From assembly GCA_003707065.3 (NCBI GenBank), contig PPXM03000005.1, forward strand, positions 186,001-250,000: a DNA stretch of 64,000 nucleotides, given 5' to 3'. The DNA is from Trigonopsis variabilis. Taxonomy: Eukaryota; Ascomycota; Trigonopsidomycetes; Trigonopsidales; Trigonopsidaceae. Of the stretch, positions 61,125 to 64,000 are shown piece by piece (positions within the stretch are counted from its first letter, which is position 1; every line of letters begins with the position of its first letter). The notes below the pieces were generated by a model, which was not told the origin of the DNA, did not search any database, and saw nothing but the letters and a program-made list of their open reading frames with translations. The position numbers and the translations under genes are program-made.

Positions 61125-62777
61125 ATGTCGCCCTCGGGCCAACCTTCCTCGTCCCGTCCTCCCTCGCCCTCGCCCACCTGTTCCACGCCCTCGTCGACCC
61201 AGGCGTCGCGCAGCGCGGGCGTCACCCAGGCCATCCGCACCCGCCTGTGCTTCAACGACGAGGCGCTGTGGAAGCGGTTCTCGGCGCGCCGCCTCGAGCT
61301 GATCGACTCGCTGGCGCTGTCGTGCAAGAAGGCGTCCGAGCAGGACGCCGAAATCAGAGCCGTCGCCGACCAGCTGCGGGTCGAGTTTGGCTTTGGCAAA
61401 GAGTGCCTGCCCGACTTTGACAAGCTGGTGCGCGCGGCCGTCCAGTCGGTGCGTCGAAACCGCAAGCGCCTGCCCAAGTCCCAGACGCTCAACTCGTGGG
61501 ACCCCCTCCTGCGCTCGCGCCCAGCGCCAGTGCCCGTGCCCTATCTGCCTCCTCTCAAGCGGCGGCGCTCAGACGCCCGCCCGCCGCTGTCCCAGTCGGC
61601 GCCCTCGTCGTTCGACGACAGCCCGGCGTTTATGGACCCCTATCCCGGCCGACGCTACAGCCGGATCGGCATCGACTCGCTGGTGTCGCCGTCGTCGCGG
61701 CTGGACGACTCGACGGCGTCGAGCTCAGAGTCGATCTCGTCGCTCCATCCCGCCTCGTCGTACGGGGCCTACGCCTCGTCTGACCGCCCAGCCTATACCC
61801 ACTTTTACCCTCCAACGCCCACCTACGGCGCGGGCGGCCCTGGCCTGGCGCCCATGCCCTCGCTGGCGGTCCCAGGCTCGTCGCACTCGGGCCCGGGCTC
61901 GTACGACCGCGCGCTGGCCTACGCCTCGCCGAGCCTCGACGGCATCCTGCCCTCGATCGCGTCGCTCTCGGTCGGCCCCTCGCCGTCCACCTCCGTCGCC
62001 TCGTCGCCCTCGTCGGTCGGCAGGATGGGCTACTTTGAGCGCGCGCGCTCGCTCTCGCTCTCGTCCGGGCCCGCCCAGCCCTACGAGCCCGCGTCGCCCT
62101 TCCAGCCCTTTCTCTGCTACGTCCACTCGCTGCGCGCGCCCGACCCCCCAGACAAGGCCATGACCTCGGCCCTCGGCCACTCGGTCCTGTCGTCGGCGCT
62201 CGCAGTGTCGCTCGACCGCTTCGCGCTCGCCAAGCCGGTCGTCGCGTCCCTCCACGCGCGCTTCTCCGACCCCGCCCAGGCGCTCGCGTTTGTGGCGCTC
62301 GAGGTCTTTGGCCGCCTGCGCGACGAGACCCTCGACGACGAGCTCGACGCCGGCATCGCGCGCCTCGGCCTGCGCTCGCGCGAGCACGCGGTCGACGAGT
62401 TCAAGGTCCTCGTCGGCGTCACCGTGCGCGAGTTTGGGTTTGACGGCGTCGTGGCCGCGCTCGCGGCCGCGTACGAGTACATGCTCGCGCTCGACCTCCA
62501 GGGCGGCGGCCCCGGCTGGTCCCGGCGCCGAATCAACGTCAAGACCGAGCGCGCTGGCCACGCGCGCATCCTCGTCCGCTACCGCGACCTCATGGCCGAC
62601 GCCGCCGTCGACGACCTCGCCAGCGTGGCCGAGCTCGCGAGCGCGGTCAAGCGCATGTTTGTCATCCCCAGCCAGCGCTGCATCGCGCTGCGGACGTGCG
62701 GGGGCAGCGTCCTCGCCGGCGACGTCAGCGTCGACAAGCTCAAGCGGGAGTCTAAAATAGAGGCGTTTGATGGGTAG
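61125..62777 (+). CDS. VHR1: VHR1-type transcription factor
   Basis: 550 aa, ATG 61125 (the frame is open to a GTG 33 bp upstream). After a Ser/Pro-rich start comes the fungal Vhr1 DNA-binding block: GVTQAIRTRLCFNDEALWKR, FSARRLELIDSLALSCKKAS, EQDAEIRAVADQLRVEFGFG, PDFDKLVRAAVQSVRRNRKR. A long Ser/Pro/Tyr-rich middle and a helical Ala-rich C-terminal domain follow. In budding yeast Vhr1 activates the biotin transporter genes VHT1 and BIO5 when biotin is low. The gene is very GC-rich at third positions, unlike genes on the left side of the window. Confidence 0.9.
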   Translation: MSPSGQPSSSRPPSPSPTCSTPSSTQASRSAGVTQAIRTRLCFNDEALWKRFSARRLELIDSLALSCKKASEQDAEIRAVADQLRVEFGFGKECLPDFDKLVRAAVQSVRRNRKRLPKSQTLNSWDPLLRSRPAPVPVPYLPPLKRRRSDARPPLSQSAPSSFDDSPAFMDPYPGRRYSRIGIDSLVSPSSRLDDSTASSSESISSLHPASSYGAYASSDRPAYTHFYPPTPTYGAGGPGLAPMPSLAVPGSSHSGPGSYDRALAYASPSLDGILPSIASLSVGPSPSTSVASSPSSVGRMGYFERARSLSLSSGPAQPYEPASPFQPFLCYVHSLRAPDPPDKAMTSALGHSVLSSALAVSLDRFALAKPVVASLHARFSDPAQALAFVALEVFGRLRDETLDDELDAGIARLGLRSREHAVDEFKVLVGVTVREFGFDGVVAALAAAYEYMLALDLQGGGPGWSRRRINVKTERAGHARILVRYRDLMADAAVDDLASVAELASAVKRMFVIPSQRCIALRTCGGSVLAGDVSVDKLKRESKIEAFDG

Positions 62778-62871
62778 GAGTTTTTGTATACTACGCGGTC
62801 TAAACGGGACGCTTTCGTAGCGGTCATCACATACAGTCAATCCTCTTTGCAAGTCGGAGGATTGAGTCAAG

Positions 62872-64000
62872 TCACTCGTCCTCCCCCTCCGTATCTGTAT
62901 CAATGTCGGAAAAGTACTCCTTGGCCTCCTCCTCCTCGTCACTCGACTCGTACTCGGGCAGGTCCTCGTCCGACTCGACCTCGACCTCGACCGCCTCCGC
63001 CGGCGGCGCGACCACGTCGAACTTGACAATCAGCATCCGCGGCTCCGACACCGACTGCGCGCGGAAGCTGTCGGACCAGATCTTGACGCCAAACTCGAAA
63101 TGGTTGGGCGTGTCGGGCGCCGGCGACTCGAGCTTGATGCGAAACGTGTTGACCGTGTCTGGGTCGCTGTAGAGCCTCGTCAGCGGCACCGGGCCCTCGG
63201 CGACGCGGCCGTCGAGCGAGTTGCCCAGCGTCACCCACCACTGGGGCCGGTGGAAGACGGGAAGGTAGGGGTTGTTGACGGGCGCCAGCTCGGGCGGCGT
63301 CAGGTTCGCCAGCAGCGGGTTCATAAGCGTCTTGACGTCCACGGGCTCCGCGGGCTCGTCGCGCGCCTGGGCCGGCGTGGGCGCGTGCCCGGGGTGCACG
63401 ACGCGGAACTTGACCACCAAAAAGACCACCGAGCGCACGACGACCACGTCTTCGCCCGGCACTTCAAAGTACGCGTCCAGCAGCTGGATGGCGGGCATGG
63501 CCCTGGCGTACTGGAGGGCCACCGTGAACTGCCGGCCGTCCAGGCCGAGCGTCTTCTTTTGTTCGGGCTCGGGCATGTCAAACAGCTGCCTGAGCGACAC
63601 CTGGCGCGCGCCGTCGTCGAGCCTGGCGGGCAGAACGCCCGGCAGCTGGAGGACCTCGCCGCCGTCGAGGGGGATCGCCTGCACGAGCGACTGCGACACG
63701 GTGGCCACCGCGTCGATGATCTTGTCTTTTTTGAACGCGCCCGCAATGTCCATCAGCGGGTCGATGAGAATGACCGCCCGCGCGACGGCAGTCAGCTTGT
63801 CGAGCTCGGCTTCGCACGGCTGCCTGCTCATGTAGCTCTCGAGCAGCGCCCGCACGTCCTGGGGCGTCTTGCCCGGCAGAAGGATGCCAAACTCCTTGGC
63901 GCCACACAGCGTGTCCAGCACGTACGCCGGCGTCACCTGGTACTGGGGGACCTTGGAGAAGCGCTCGAAGAAGAACGCCGCCGTGTCGGTGTGGATGCCT
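62872..64000 (-). CDS. SEC63: SEC63, ER translocon subunit (C-terminal part; continues beyond the window)
   Basis: 376 residues are visible, with the frame open to the right edge (GIHTDTAAFFFERFSKVPQY at the edge). The Sec63/Brl region includes DAVATVSQSLVQAIPLDGGE, LPGVLPARLDDGARQVSLRQ-type text and PQWWVTLGNSLDGR, followed by an Ig-like domain (FEFGVKIWSDSFRAQSVSEP) and the acidic tail ending DTDTEGEDE, which in yeast is the CK2-phosphorylated Sec62-binding end. The J domain and membrane helices lie outside the window. VHR1 ends 94 bp away (convergent). Confidence 0.9.
   Translation of the reverse strand, partial: GIHTDTAAFFFERFSKVPQYQVTPAYVLDTLCGAKEFGILLPGKTPQDVRALLESYMSRQPCEAELDKLTAVARAVILIDPLMDIAGAFKKDKIIDAVATVSQSLVQAIPLDGGEVLQLPGVLPARLDDGARQVSLRQLFDMPEPEQKKTLGLDGRQFTVALQYARAMPAIQLLDAYFEVPGEDVVVVRSVVFLVVKFRVVHPGHAPTPAQARDEPAEPVDVKTLMNPLLANLTPPELAPVNNPYLPVFHRPQWWVTLGNSLDGRVAEGPVPLTRLYSDPDTVNTFRIKLESPAPDTPNHFEFGVKIWSDSFRAQSVSEPRMLIVKFDVVAPPAEAVEVEVESDEDLPEYESSDEEEEAKEYFSDIDTDTEGEDE

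Noticed and set aside
61725-63029. 434-codon minus-strand frame across VHR1
   Set aside because: It is open only because the region is very GC-rich; composition is Arg/Glu/Gly/Ala without any motif, and it overlaps both VHR1 and the SEC63 end.
61125-64000. Horizontal transfer as the reason for the high GC at the right end
   Set aside because: VHR1 and SEC63 are native fungal genes with normal family features, and the GC rise is gradual across several genes.

Overview
This window is nuclear DNA from a compact fungal genome, almost certainly an ascomycete yeast-like lineage. The supporting content is a VHR1-type transcription factor, a Dsc3 subunit of the Golgi DSC ubiquitin ligase, an AP-1 (Pap1/Yap1) bZIP factor, CENP-Q, Rsm22, Vms1 and a CPS1/DIP2-type AMP-binding protein. 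CTG is read as leucine at conserved positions (for example in the casein kinase), which argues against the CTG-serine yeasts. Introns are very short: 27 of the 30 I could place are 31-46 nt, most with GTRNGN-type donors and CTAAC/CTGAC branch points close to the AG. VHR1, the intron density and a HomolD-like box upstream of RPL30 together suggest an early-diverging Saccharomycotina or a Taphrinomycotina species; that placement is inference. No tRNA, rRNA, CRISPR, transposon or virus-like element was recognised.

Layout, left to right: the 3' tip of an unknown gene; CK1 kinase; an orphan ORF containing perfect hairpins; PLP2; RRP40; SEC21; a PA-TM-RING ubiquitin ligase; an AP-1 bZIP factor; an MFS transporter; RPL30; a NIPSNAP protein; RSM22; VMS1 tail-to-tail with a CENP-Q-like gene; DSC3; UDP-glucose dehydrogenase; a PfkB (pseudouridine-type) kinase; a metaxin/SAM37-like protein; eIF4E; a second hairpin-rich orphan ORF; a G-protein alpha subunit; NPT1; RPS2; an unrecognised 173-aa protein; SDA1; ARL2; a 1654-aa DIP2/CMR2-type protein; DRS1; NRDE2; DML1/Misato; an FG nucleoporin; VHR1; and the C-terminal part of SEC63 running off the right edge.

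The genes form no obvious pathway cluster. It is a housekeeping neighbourhood in which several genes serve ribosome production and quality control (RPL30, RPS2, SDA1, DRS1, RRP40, RSM22, VMS1, eIF4E, NRDE2) and several serve ER/Golgi traffic (SEC21, SEC63, DSC3, the PA-TM-RING ligase). Gene spacing is tight: stop-to-stop gaps of 3-97 bp and an 81-bp divergent promoter.

The most unusual signal is a set of long, near-perfect, sequence-unrelated inverted repeats with very short loops. They are concentrated in two orphan ORFs (4439-5662 and 32243-32884) and their flanks, and there are also 16-18 bp perfect palindromes and short tandem duplications elsewhere. Base composition rises clearly toward the right end, where VHR1 and SEC63 are very GC-rich.
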